Below are positions 51,741 through 60,213 of a DNA stretch of 64,000 nt, in pieces. The first letter of the stretch is position 1. Every line of letters begins with the position of its first letter. Source of the stretch: an uncultured candidate division Zixibacteria bacterium. Its GTDB lineage: Bacteria > Zixibacteria > MSB-5A5 > GN15 > PGXB01. The translations under genes and the position numbers were made by a program. The DNA lies in assembly GCA_937925655.1 (NCBI GenBank), contig CALAMC010000111.1, positions 1-64,000 on the forward strand, in the 5' to 3' direction. Under the pieces are notes generated by a model. The model saw nothing but the letters and a program-made list of their open reading frames with translations, searched no databases and had not been told where the DNA came from.

Positions 51741-53789
51741 CTAATAAATAATCTTTATCAGCCGGAGAATATCGAGCAGATTGACTATGCCGTCCTGATT
51801 GATATCGCCGTAATCTCGGCCAAAAGGCGGTTCGGGGCCTTTGTTATAAATGCAGTTAATCATATACGTGATATCGAGCAGGTTGACTTTTTCATCGCCG
51901 TTGACGTCGCCGAGCAGATGGCCGATGAAAGCCACTTCGCCTTCGAAGGCAAAATCCTGCTTGGTAATGAAATTTCCGGTTAAAGTGTAAGTTTGCACCG
52001 ATTGACCAAAGAGCATACCATAGCTCTCGATAAATTCACGAGCCGGGAAGACCACTTGAAGGACTTTGCCGAAATAATCCGGGTGTGAGGTCAGAACGGT
52101 AATGCCGGTTGCCGGTATCGATCCGTTAATTAAAACAGAGGTCGGGTCAACCGCATCATAGTCAAAATTATCCACGTGCCCGGCAAATATCGTGTCCATA
52201 ATGGCCGGGTAGGCGCGGGCGTAAACGGCCTTTTGAGGTTCCGGCCGGAACAGCAGTTTTGGCTCAACTTGAAAGCCCTGGGGCAATAAATCAGGAACAC
52301 CGTCGCCTTCATACCAGAAGGTGTCGCCGTCACAAATGCGGAATTTTCCACGATAGGCATCGCCGTCGGTGTCATAGCCGGGAATATCGAATAATTCATA
52401 AGCGGCGGTAGCATTGGCGACTAAATTATCGAAATTCAACTGGTCATAGTATGCCTGCGGGTTGGAAGCGTCGAAAAGCGTCTCAAAGGCTTCGCAATCA
52501 GTATGGAAATCGGCTCCGGCCACATAGGCTACATAAAAGGGTATCGTTTGTCCCGGGGCCAAATCGAATGGCCCGAATGAAAGCAAGTACCGGGCATCAG
52601 TGCCGTCGGCAATATCCAAAGCGTTGACGGAAGGGGCCAGCCAACCGTCGGATGTATGATCGACCGCGGCAAAAAGCTGGTCATAATCAATTTCGGGATG
52701 ACTCATTATATAATATTTATTGCGGTCACCCTCGGGAGTCCCAAGAAAACCGCCAAAATCGCGGAAAGGATCTTCGGTTGTGCCGGCCAGTCTTGGTCCC
52801 CAATCTATGTTCGGAACCACGTTTGAAGCCCACCAGTTAAATTTAATGCTGGATCGCTCGATTGGAGCATACAGAACCTTGACACCAGTGACACTTGGCA
52901 AAACATAATCATCAGGGCAACCTGTGTGATAATAGCGCAAACGCCCGTCGTTATCGGCAATCCAGGCGATATTGACGCTATCTTCGAAGCCGCATTCGGG
53001 CGGCGCGGTTGGAGAAGGGGCGGTTTGAAGGAATCCGCAAATGTCGTCTTGAGCCCCGGAGCTCGCGATTTCGCTTGCACCGACAACATCGGCATCGACA
53101 TAAAAACCGACATGGGCTTTTTCGAGGTCGTTTGTACCTATGTTTTTGATGTGGTACTCCATAATCACAAAGTCATCGATTTCCGGATTTGACCAGGCAT
53201 AACTTTTCTGGGTTATTTCGAGATTTAAGGGAATATGGGGACGGTTATCAGTCGGGTCTGCCGAAACATAAGCCGGGTCGGTCAGCGTGTCATAGTACAC
53301 CGCGATGAAGTCCTGTTCTGACACGGCTTCGGCGCTATAAGGGCCATAAATAGAGCGATATATCATATCCCCGTTCGGGCAAGCATCGGGATATATTTCT
53401 TTGACCATTTGCCAGCCATCGAAACCCACTGATACCAGAGTGTCTTCGCCAACGATAGCACCAACCCACAACGTTCCCCCGAAGAGGTATTCATCGGTTG
53501 ATCCCAGCGGATATTCGCATGATGGTGCCGGAAGGCCGGTCATGGGATCGATGGCCGGAATGCCCAGAAAGCCGGTTCCGAATTGGCCATTGTTGGCCAC
53601 GCTAAGGCCGATGTTGCCGACATTGTGGACTCGCAGTGTCACACAGGGTGGATCATCGAGATTTTTGGACACATCGTCTTGCGTCCGGGATTGCTCGAAC
53701 AGAGCTCTCCCGTGGGATGGCGCGGTACACAGCATGATAATGCCAAGGCACAGCGCCAAAACAGTCAGCGTACAGTTTTTTTTGAACAT
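51741..53789 (-). CDS. Large secreted protein with dockerin-like tail
   Basis: 682 residues from ATG 53789, chosen because GGGGGGAG lies just before it and a signal peptide starts there (MFKKNCTLTVLALCLG, cleavage near SHG-RA). The long middle section has no family I recognise; it is beta-rich, with DFVIMEYHIKNIGTNDLEKAHVGFYVDADV, a phrasing split here only as a description of an immunoglobulin-like region (motif core YHIKNIGTNDLE). The last 70 residues are two dockerin-like repeats (GDVNGDEKVNLLDITYMI and GDINQDGIVNLLDILRLI). It is exported and probably surface-associated. Confidence 0.8.
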   Translation of the reverse strand: MFKKNCTLTVLALCLGIIMLCTAPSHGRALFEQSRTQDDVSKNLDDPPCVTLRVHNVGNIGLSVANNGQFGTGFLGIPAIDPMTGLPAPSCEYPLGSTDEYLFGGTLWVGAIVGEDTLVSVGFDGWQMVKEIYPDACPNGDMIYRSIYGPYSAEAVSEQDFIAVYYDTLTDPAYVSADPTDNRPHIPLNLEITQKSYAWSNPEIDDFVIMEYHIKNIGTNDLEKAHVGFYVDADVVGASEIASSGAQDDICGFLQTAPSPTAPPECGFEDSVNIAWIADNDGRLRYYHTGCPDDYVLPSVTGVKVLYAPIERSSIKFNWWASNVVPNIDWGPRLAGTTEDPFRDFGGFLGTPEGDRNKYYIMSHPEIDYDQLFAAVDHTSDGWLAPSVNALDIADGTDARYLLSFGPFDLAPGQTIPFYVAYVAGADFHTDCEAFETLFDASNPQAYYDQLNFDNLVANATAAYELFDIPGYDTDGDAYRGKFRICDGDTFWYEGDGVPDLLPQGFQVEPKLLFRPEPQKAVYARAYPAIMDTIFAGHVDNFDYDAVDPTSVLINGSIPATGITVLTSHPDYFGKVLQVVFPAREFIESYGMLFGQSVQTYTLTGNFITKQDFAFEGEVAFIGHLLGDVNGDEKVNLLDITYMINCIYNKGPEPPFGRDYGDINQDGIVNLLDILRLIKIIY

Positions 53790-53909
53790 ATCTCCCCCCG
53801 TAATAAAGGAATTATTTTGATTTACGCTGTTTAAATGACGCATAAGAATCCAAATTGCTTAATTCGGTTGCGATGCGAGATGTAATTATCAGATCAGTAT
53901 TTCAAGATT

Positions 53910-53938
53910 AATATAAGGCCGAATGGCCGATTTGTCAG
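53910..53938 (-). promoter_or_regulatory. Candidate promoter of the large secreted-protein gene
   Basis: In the minus direction CTGACA (53938-53933), 17-base spacer, TATATT (53915-53910); five of six bases match in each box. The spacer contains a GGCC-N4-GGCC palindrome that could bind a regulator. It lies between the rpmB terminator and the gene. Confidence 0.5.
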
Positions 53939-53950
53939 CACCAAAATGGT

Positions 53951-53985
53951 GAAAAATAAAAAAGCCGCCTGTTTCAAGGCGGCTT
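53951..53985 (-). terminator. Rho-independent terminator of rpmB
   Basis: 8-bp stem AAGCCGCC/GGCGGCTT (53962-53969, 53978-53985, loop TGTTTCAA) followed in the minus direction by TTTTTTATTTTTC. A textbook terminator 19 bases after the rpmB stop. Confidence 0.9.
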
Positions 53986-54003
53986 AAATTCCATAAATAC
54001 TCT

Positions 54004-54222
54004 TCATGCGGCGGGTTTGTTTTTCTTTTTAATAGACGCCTTCATGACCTTTCCGGCTTTGAGGCAGGAGGTGCACACGCGGATGCGGCGGACGCTACCT
54101 TCAATATTGGCGCGGACGGTTTGCAGATTGGGATTCCAGCGGCGACGATTCAAATTATGGGCGTGTGAGATTCTGTTTCCAAACACCGGCGTCTTGCCGC
54201 ATATTTCACACATTTTTGACAT
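54004..54222 (-). CDS. rpmB: 50S ribosomal protein L28
   Basis: 72 residues, the usual size. CEICGKTPVFGNRISHAHN and the RRRWNPNLQ, CTSCLKAGKV stretches match bL28, including a CxxC...CxxC zinc-binding pair (Cys5, Cys8, and the two in CTSC). It is a structural protein of the large subunit. It is a single-gene unit with its own promoter and terminator, divergent from serS. Confidence 0.96.
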   Translation of the reverse strand: MSKMCEICGKTPVFGNRISHAHNLNRRRWNPNLQTVRANIEGSVRRIRVCTSCLKAGKVMKASIKKKNKPAA

Positions 54223-54254
54223 ACTTTCTTAACCTCTTTTTCTCAAAGTCGCTT

Positions 54255-54282
54255 ATTATAAACAATTTCGGCAGAAAATCAA
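54255..54282 (-). promoter_or_regulatory. Promoter of rpmB
   Basis: In the minus direction TTGATT (54282-54277), 16-base spacer, perfect TATAAT (54260-54255), 33 bases upstream of the rpmB start. The best promoter match in the window. Confidence 0.7.
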
Positions 54283-54363
54283 GCGATTTTCGCGATTAAA
54301 TTTCAGGAAAATGATCCTTTTTAGTTTCCTCATAAGCCTGATTTGCCCAATAGCAGGGTTTTC

Positions 54364-54392
54364 TTGACACCCTCGTTTAAAACCCGTATTTT
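54364..54392 (+). promoter_or_regulatory. Candidate promoter of serS
   Basis: Perfect TTGACA (54364-54369), 17-base spacer, TATTTT (54387-54392). A leader of about 105 bases follows; I looked for a T-box-type leader and saw none of its conserved elements. Confidence 0.55.
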
Positions 54393-54505
54393 TTACCTGT
54401 ATTTTTTGAAAAGATAATATGGTGTCGGCTTTCTCTTCCCGATCTCGACGGGATACGGACGTCGACCTACTTATAAGATAATGACGTGAAAGAAGATAGA
54501 AAATT

Positions 54506-55780
54506 ATGCTGGATTTGAAATTCATTCGTGAAAATCCCGACAAGGTCAAACAGGCCGTAGCCAATAAAAACGATGCGGCCGATATTGATAAAATTTTGGA
54601 GCTGGATACCCGTCGGCGCGAAATTATTGTCAAAGTCGAACAGCTCAAGGCCCAGCGCAACACCGTTTCGGAGCAGATCGCGCAGAAGAAAAGAAAGAAA
54701 GAAGACGCGACGGATGATATCGTGCGCATGAAGGCGGTCGGGCAGGAAATCGCCGAAATGGATAATAATCTGCGCTCGGTCAAGGAGGAACTCGATTATC
54801 ATCTTTTGCGCGTTCCCAATATCCCGCACCAGTCGGTTCCGGTCGGGGCCGATGAAGAGAGCAATGTGACGGTCAGAGAGTGGGGCACGATTCCGGTCTT
54901 CGATTACAAGATCCAGCCACACTGGGAAATCGGTGAGAGACTGGGGCTTCTGGATCTTGCCCGGGCCGCCAAAATCACCGGTTCGGGATTCTATCTTTTA
55001 AAGGGTATCGGGGCGCGGTTGCAGAGGGCGTTGATTCAGTATATGCTGGATACGCATGTAAAAGACGGTTTTGTCGAAATCGCGCCGCCATTTCTGGCCA
55101 ACACCGATACCATGACCGGCACCGGCCAGTTGCCCAAGATGGCCGAGGATATGTATAAGCTGGCCGATGAACCGCTGTATCTTATTCCAACGGCAGAAGT
55201 TCCCGTGACCAATATTTTCCGGGATGAAATTCTCGAAGAAGCCCAGTTGCCGATGAAATTTGTCGCCTACACGCCCTGTTTTCGAAGGGAGGCCGGAGCG
55301 GCCGGCAAAGATACGCGGGGGCTTTTGCGCCTGCACCAGTTCGAGAAAGTCGAGATGGTCAAAATCGTTCATCCCGATGATTCGTATAATGAATTGGAAA
55401 CGCTCCTTAATCAGGCGGAAAAAATAATGCAAGGGTTGAATATTCCTTACCGTGTGAGAACGCTGGCGACCGGTGATTTGTCGTTTGCGGCGGCCAAATG
55501 TTATGATATCGAGATCTGGTCGGCCGGAGTGGAGAAGTATCTGGAGATTTCCTCGGTTTCCAATTTCGAGGATTTTCAGGCGCGCCGTATGAACACCCGT
55601 TTCCGAGACAAGGACGGCAAGGTGCGTTTCGTGCATACATTAAATGGCTCGGGGACAGCCCTGGCCCGCCTGATCCCGGCCGTGCTGGAAAACAACCAGA
55701 CCGAGTATGGAACGATACTGATTCCGGAGGCGATCCGCGGCTATATGGGGGGCATGGCGGAAATTACCGATCGTGGGTAA
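54506..55780 (+). CDS. serS: Seryl-tRNA synthetase
   Basis: 424 residues, class II synthetase. N-terminal two-helix coiled-coil arm (about 30-100) that binds the long variable arm of tRNA-Ser; motif 2 PCFRREAGAAGKDTRGLLRLHQF and motif 3 LNGSGTALARLIPAVLEN region are clear, in the cores FRREAG and NGSGTALAR. It charges tRNA-Ser and tRNA-Sec. It overlaps the histidine kinase gene by 8 bases. Confidence 0.96.
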   Translation: MLDLKFIRENPDKVKQAVANKNDAADIDKILELDTRRREIIVKVEQLKAQRNTVSEQIAQKKRKKEDATDDIVRMKAVGQEIAEMDNNLRSVKEELDYHLLRVPNIPHQSVPVGADEESNVTVREWGTIPVFDYKIQPHWEIGERLGLLDLARAAKITGSGFYLLKGIGARLQRALIQYMLDTHVKDGFVEIAPPFLANTDTMTGTGQLPKMAEDMYKLADEPLYLIPTAEVPVTNIFRDEILEEAQLPMKFVAYTPCFRREAGAAGKDTRGLLRLHQFEKVEMVKIVHPDDSYNELETLLNQAEKIMQGLNIPYRVRTLATGDLSFAAAKCYDIEIWSAGVEKYLEISSVSNFEDFQARRMNTRFRDKDGKVRFVHTLNGSGTALARLIPAVLENNQTEYGTILIPEAIRGYMGGMAEITDRG

Positions 55781-57068
55781 TTTATACAGCATACGGCATT
55801 CGTTCGGAGGAACGACTTTTTTCAAGCTCTTTCTGATTCTTGGATTGATCATCATTTCATGCGTTTTTATTTATTACACGGTTGACGTAATCGGGCAACT
55901 TAAGGCCGAGGCGGAACGGTCGGTTCGGTCCTATGTCAAACTGTGGCAGTTGGCCGCCAGTGAAAATACATCGAGCGGCGAAGTCCAGATTATTTTCGAG
56001 GAAGTCATCACCAAGGCCAGTTTCCCGGTTATTATCGCCGACACCGACGGGAATCCCGTTTTCTGGCGCAATATACCCGATATAGCCGATAATGATCCCG
56101 ACCCGACCGTGCATGTGAAAATCAGAAAACTGGCCGAAGAAATGAAAAAAGCCAACGGCCAGATCCCACTGTCATTCGGCGACCGGGTTATTTCGTATTT
56201 TTATTACGGAGACTCAAAAGTAATTCGTCAGCTTAAGTGGATGCCTTTTGTCGAGCTGGGTCTGGTCGGAGCGTTTATCCTGGTTGGTTTCATCGGATTT
56301 CAGAATATTCGCCGCTCCGAAGAACGCCATATCTGGGTGGGTATGGCCAAAGAGACGGCGCATCAGCTGGGCACGCCCATTTCTTCTCTTCTGGGTTGGT
56401 TGGAGCTTTTGGGCCACAAGGAGGATGATGGCAGGGCGGAACTGTCGGGCAGGAAACTCGATTACAAAGAAATTTTCGGACAGATGTCCACCGACGTTGA
56501 TCGTCTACAACGGGTCGCCAACCGTTTTGGACAAATTGGTTCGCTGCCGGAGCTTAAAGACGGCGACCTTAATGAGCTTCTGATGGTAACGGCAGAATAT
56601 TTTCGGCGGCGTCTGCCGTTTGACGGCAATGGCATGGAAATAGTTTGCAGTTTTAATCCTCTACCGCAAGTACCTCTTAACGGGCAGCTGATCACTTGGG
56701 CGGTGGAAAACCTGATTAAAAATGCATTACAGGCGGTTGATCCTCAAAACGGGCGAATCGAGATATTTTCCGGGCCGTCACGGGATGAACGTTTCGTTGT
56801 CGTCGAGATAATCGATAATGGGAAAGGAATATTGCCGGGTACGGCGCGTAAATTATTCCGGCCCGGATTTACGACCAAGAAACGGGGCTGGGGGCTGGGA
56901 CTGACGCTGGCGAGGAGAATTGTCGAGGAGTACCATCGCGGCCGGTTGACGCTTCTGCGGTCCCGACTCGGTGAAACCGTCTTTCAAATCGTTTTGCCGG
57001 TCAGCAGGACCGACCGCGTGAAGCGCAATAAAATATACAATACCCCGCAGCCGCGCGGCCTATTGTGA
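55773..57068 (+). CDS. porY: Membrane histidine kinase, PorY-like
   Basis: 431 residues: two membrane segments (about 16-36 and 158-178) around a periplasmic sensor of about 120 residues, then HisKA with His197 in MAKETAHQLGTPISSLLGW and a HATPase domain (ENLIKNALQAV, DNGKGI, GWGLGLTLARRIVEEYH). The KETAHQLGTP box is the form found in PorY-type kinases of Bacteroidetes. Its stop region overlaps the upstream frame of the next gene, a PorX-like regulator, making the two a natural pair. GTG start overlapping serS. Confidence 0.85.
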   Translation: MGNLYSIRHSFGGTTFFKLFLILGLIIISCVFIYYTVDVIGQLKAEAERSVRSYVKLWQLAASENTSSGEVQIIFEEVITKASFPVIIADTDGNPVFWRNIPDIADNDPDPTVHVKIRKLAEEMKKANGQIPLSFGDRVISYFYYGDSKVIRQLKWMPFVELGLVGAFILVGFIGFQNIRRSEERHIWVGMAKETAHQLGTPISSLLGWLELLGHKEDDGRAELSGRKLDYKEIFGQMSTDVDRLQRVANRFGQIGSLPELKDGDLNELLMVTAEYFRRRLPFDGNGMEIVCSFNPLPQVPLNGQLITWAVENLIKNALQAVDPQNGRIEIFSGPSRDERFVVVEIIDNGKGILPGTARKLFRPGFTTKKRGWGLGLTLARRIVEEYHRGRLTLLRSRLGETVFQIVLPVSRTDRVKRNKIYNTPQPRGLL

Positions 57069-57085
57069 CAGGGTGGAATGTTATA

Positions 57086-58633
57086 ATGGATAAAAAAAGA
57101 ATACTCTGGGTTGACGACGAAATCGATTCTCTCAAACCGCATATATTATTTTTGGAGCAAAAGGGTTTTATTGTCATGACGGCCGTATCCGGCGATGACG
57201 CCGTGAACAAGGTTGGGTCCGAGGCGATTGATCTGGTATTGCTCGATGAAATGATGCCGGGCAAGGACGGTTTGACGACGCTGGAAGAAATCAAGGATTT
57301 GCGGCCGCATCTTCCGGTGGTGATGGTGACGAAATCCGAGGAAGAGTCGCTCATGGAGGAAGCCATCGGGCAGAAAATCGATGATTATCTGACCAAGCCG
57401 GTTAATCCGTCGCAGGTGTTGATGGTGGCGAAGCGGCAACTGGAGCAGAAGCGGATTGTCTCGGCGACGCAGATGAAGCGTTATATCACTGACATCAACC
57501 GTTTTAATCAGAAGCTTTACGGGGCCATAACGCCCGAAGACTGGCTGGAAGCGGGGCGGCTTATCGCGTCCTGGGATCTGGAGCTCGATGAACATCCCGA
57601 CCCGGGGCTGGCGGAAACGCATGCCGGAACGCGCCGGGAGTGGAACACGGAATTCACGAAATATCTGCAGAAAAGCTATTTGTCATGGATAAATTCGCAG
57701 AATCGTCCGACCATGTCACCGGACTTACTCGACAAGTATATAATTCCGCCTCTTAAATCGGGCAAAAAAGTGTTGCTGGTAGTCGTGGACTGCATGCGGC
57801 TGGACCAATGGCTGACCATTGAATCGCTGGTTGCCGATTATTTCGATATCCAGCGAGAAATGTATTTTTCGATACTGCCGACGGCCACGCCGTTTGCCCG
57901 TAATGCCATTTTCGCCGGGATGTTTCCCGATGAAATCGCGCGGATATATCCCGATCACTGGCAAAATGTGGATGAGGGTTCGTTGAACCGGAACGAAGAC
58001 CGCTATCTGGTCGACCAGTTAAGGCGCAAGGGAATCAAGAGCGCCGAATCGTTGCGCTATGAAAAAATTTATGACAACACCGAGGGCGAAGCTCTGGCCA
58101 AACGGGCCGCCGATTATTTTCAAAGCCAGGTGGTGGCCTTTGTCTTTAACTTTCTCGATATTCTGGCGCATGGCCGGTCTACCAATGTAATTTTGAAGGA
58201 GATAGCCGGTAGTGAGGCCGCCTTCCGCTCGCTCATGCGGAGCTGGTTTGTCCATTCGCCGCTGTTTTCAATCCTGAAATCATTTGCGGCCAAAGGATAC
58301 ACGGTTATTGTCACGTCGGACCACGGGTCGGTGCTGTGCTCGCGGGGGACGATCGCTCACGGCAAGAAAGACACCTCGACCAACCTCCGCTACAAATACG
58401 GCGACAATCTCAACTGTGACCCCAAGGACGCTTTTCTCATAAAAAAACCGGAGGAATATCACCTTCCCAAATTCAGCCTGGCCACGACCTATATCATCGC
58501 CAAAGAGGATTTTTATTTCGTTTATCCCAATAAATACAACGAATACGTCCGGCAGTTCCAGAATTCTTTCCAGCACGGCGGTATCTCCATCGAGGAACTG
58601 GTCGTGCCGGTAGCGGTTCTGACACCGCGGTGA
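57086..58633 (+). CDS. porX: PorX-like receiver-PglZ response regulator
   Basis: 515 residues. Receiver domain (1-125; Asp10-Asp11, phosphoacceptor Asp54 in LLDEMMPGKDG, Lys104), a helical linker (about 125-215) and a PglZ alkaline-phosphatase-like domain (220-515) with candidate metal ligands Asp235 (VVVDCMR), Thr268 (TATPFAR), Asp358 and His362 (FLDILAHG), Asp412-His413 (SDHGS) and His497. This order and length are those of PorX, the regulator of type IX secretion in Porphyromonas, whose PglZ domain is a phosphodiesterase acting on cyclic/linear oligonucleotides. ATG 57086 (GGTGGA upstream) is preferred to the GTG at 57065. Confidence 0.9.
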   Translation: MDKKRILWVDDEIDSLKPHILFLEQKGFIVMTAVSGDDAVNKVGSEAIDLVLLDEMMPGKDGLTTLEEIKDLRPHLPVVMVTKSEEESLMEEAIGQKIDDYLTKPVNPSQVLMVAKRQLEQKRIVSATQMKRYITDINRFNQKLYGAITPEDWLEAGRLIASWDLELDEHPDPGLAETHAGTRREWNTEFTKYLQKSYLSWINSQNRPTMSPDLLDKYIIPPLKSGKKVLLVVVDCMRLDQWLTIESLVADYFDIQREMYFSILPTATPFARNAIFAGMFPDEIARIYPDHWQNVDEGSLNRNEDRYLVDQLRRKGIKSAESLRYEKIYDNTEGEALAKRAADYFQSQVVAFVFNFLDILAHGRSTNVILKEIAGSEAAFRSLMRSWFVHSPLFSILKSFAAKGYTVIVTSDHGSVLCSRGTIAHGKKDTSTNLRYKYGDNLNCDPKDAFLIKKPEEYHLPKFSLATTYIIAKEDFYFVYPNKYNEYVRQFQNSFQHGGISIEELVVPVAVLTPR

Positions 58634-58637
58634 TTGT

Positions 58638-59072
58638 ATGTTTCGCGACAGCCGGATAGTACATTCCGCATCCGAAGAGGAGACGCTCGCCATCGGTGAA
58701 ACTCTGGCCGGGAGCCTGATCGAGGGCGACGTTGTCGTTCTGACCGGGCCGCTGGGCGCTGGTAAAACGGTTCTGATCAAAGGCCTGGCCCACGGTTTGG
58801 GTATTGCCGATATGACCGTCAAATCACCGTCGTACACCCTTGTCAATGAGTATCGCGGCCGGATGACTTTGTTTCATTTCGACTTGTACCGCATGAATGA
58901 CCCGGAAGAGCTGTACCATATCGGCTGGAGTGATTATCTTTTGCGCGACGGCATCGTCGTGGTGGAATGGGGCGAAAAGGCCGATGGCCTTCTCCCGGAG
59001 CATGTTATCCGGGTCGAAATAACGATCGTGTCCGAAACCGAACGAGACATAGATATCAGGTTCACACCATGA
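58638..59072 (+). CDS. tsaE: tRNA t6A-modification ATPase TsaE
   Basis: 144 residues. P-loop LTGPLGAGKTVLIKG, SPSYTLVNEY, FHFDLYRM and VVEWGEKA are TsaE motifs. With TsaB and TsaD it makes N6-threonylcarbamoyladenosine in tRNAs decoding ANN codons. It follows porX by 4 bases and overlaps tsaB by ATGA. TsaD is not in this window. Confidence 0.95.
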   Translation: MFRDSRIVHSASEEETLAIGETLAGSLIEGDVVVLTGPLGAGKTVLIKGLAHGLGIADMTVKSPSYTLVNEYRGRMTLFHFDLYRMNDPEELYHIGWSDYLLRDGIVVVEWGEKADGLLPEHVIRVEITIVSETERDIDIRFTP

Positions 59073-59737
59073 CGACGTCGGACAAATACTCCAATATACT
59101 GGCTATCGACAGCTCCGGATCAACGCTGCGCGTCGGTGTGTCTTGCGGTGATGTTTTTTCAGAGTGCATCAATGTCGATCGCTTTCGTCATGCCGAATTC
59201 GTTTTTAATTTGATCGAAAAGGCGCTCAAGGAAAGCGGTTTGCGAAAAACCGATCTTGACGGTCTGGTTGTTTCGACGGGGCCGGGTTCGTTTACCGGGC
59301 TCCGGGTCGGACTGGCGGCCGCCAAGGGACTGGCGTTGGCGCTGAGTTTGCCGCTGGTCGGCATCCCGGCATACAGCGCCATTGCCGGACCGCTTTTTGC
59401 CGCGTGGGGAAGGGCTTTGATTTTGATTCCCTCCGGCCGCGGAGAATACTATGTTTATGAAGCATCGGATGGGGCGTTTGATGTCAACAGTATTGCCGTC
59501 AGAAAGTCGGAAGAAATAGCGGCGCTGTCTGAAACCATCCCGGCGTTTTTGACCGATCCGGATATCAAGGACTCCCGTCTGAAAAATATTAACCAAATCG
59601 CCCCGGATGGATTTGTTATATCGACCATGCTGTACATCACAGCCGCCCGCAAGCGGCTAATTGAATGCGGGGGGGATGATATCGACAGACTGGTGCCGCT
59701 ATATGTTCAAACTTTCCCGGTCAAAGCCAGGAAGTGA
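59069..59737 (+). CDS. tsaB: tRNA t6A-modification protein TsaB
   Basis: 222 residues from ATG 59069, which overlaps the tsaE stop. ASKHA fold opening ILAIDSSGSTLRVGV, then RHAEFVFNLIEKAL and STGPGSFTGLRVGLAAAKGLAL, the TsaB signature. It is the scaffold of the TsaBDE complex. The frame is open upstream to 58967, but that extension lies inside tsaE and is not conserved. Confidence 0.95.
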   Translation: MTTSDKYSNILAIDSSGSTLRVGVSCGDVFSECINVDRFRHAEFVFNLIEKALKESGLRKTDLDGLVVSTGPGSFTGLRVGLAAAKGLALALSLPLVGIPAYSAIAGPLFAAWGRALILIPSGRGEYYVYEASDGAFDVNSIAVRKSEEIAALSETIPAFLTDPDIKDSRLKNINQIAPDGFVISTMLYITAARKRLIECGGDDIDRLVPLYVQTFPVKARK

Positions 59738-59740
59738 CGT

Positions 59741-60205
59741 ATGTCAGCGAAATGGTCTGAAATAAAAATCCGGCCCATGACCGGTGCCGACCTTGATGCC
59801 GTGACGCTGATGGAGCAAAGGATATTCCCCGATGCGTGGCCGAGGGAGGCTTTCGAGCAGGATGTCGATTCAATCAATAGCGGATTCATTCTGGCCGAAA
59901 GTGACGGCGTATTATGTGGTTACGCGGGATATTTGATGGGCGGCGGAGAGGCGCAGTTGATCAATATCGCGGTCGCCCCGGAATATCGCGGAAAATCTAT
60001 TGCGAAAACATTATTAAAGCATATCTTAGAAATCGCCCAAAAGGCCGATTGCGAGAACCTGTTCCTTGAAGTCCGTCCATCCAATAAGGCGGCCATTGGC
60101 TTATACAGGAGTTTCGGCTTTTTGGATTTATATTGTCGGCCTGATTATTATCATTCGCCGACTGAAGACGCTCTGGTGATGGTGAAAAACCTGCGGGAAA
60201 GCTGA
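59741..60205 (+). CDS. rimI: Ribosomal-protein S18 alanine N-acetyltransferase RimI
   Basis: 154 residues, GNAT fold. IRPMTGADLDAVTLMEQRIF, INIAVAPEYRGKSIAKTLL (acetyl-CoA-binding RxxGxx) and EVRPSNKAAIGLYRSFGF are the RimI/YdiB-neighbour pattern. It follows tsaB by 3 bases, the common tsaE-tsaB-rimI order. Acetylates the N-terminus of ribosomal protein S18 in E. coli; other substrates are possible. Confidence 0.92.
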   Translation: MSAKWSEIKIRPMTGADLDAVTLMEQRIFPDAWPREAFEQDVDSINSGFILAESDGVLCGYAGYLMGGGEAQLINIAVAPEYRGKSIAKTLLKHILEIAQKADCENLFLEVRPSNKAAIGLYRSFGFLDLYCRPDYYHSPTEDALVMVKNLRES

Positions 60206-60213
60206 ATTTTGCC

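Noticed and set aside
54393..54505. T-box or other riboswitch in the serS leader
   Set aside because: Leader is short, lacks the T-box sequence and a terminator-antiterminator pair.
57086..58633. PglZ domain as a sign of BREX or another phage-defence system
   Set aside because: It is fused to a receiver domain, sits beside a histidine kinase, and no BREX genes (brxC, pglX, brxL) are near; PorX fits better.
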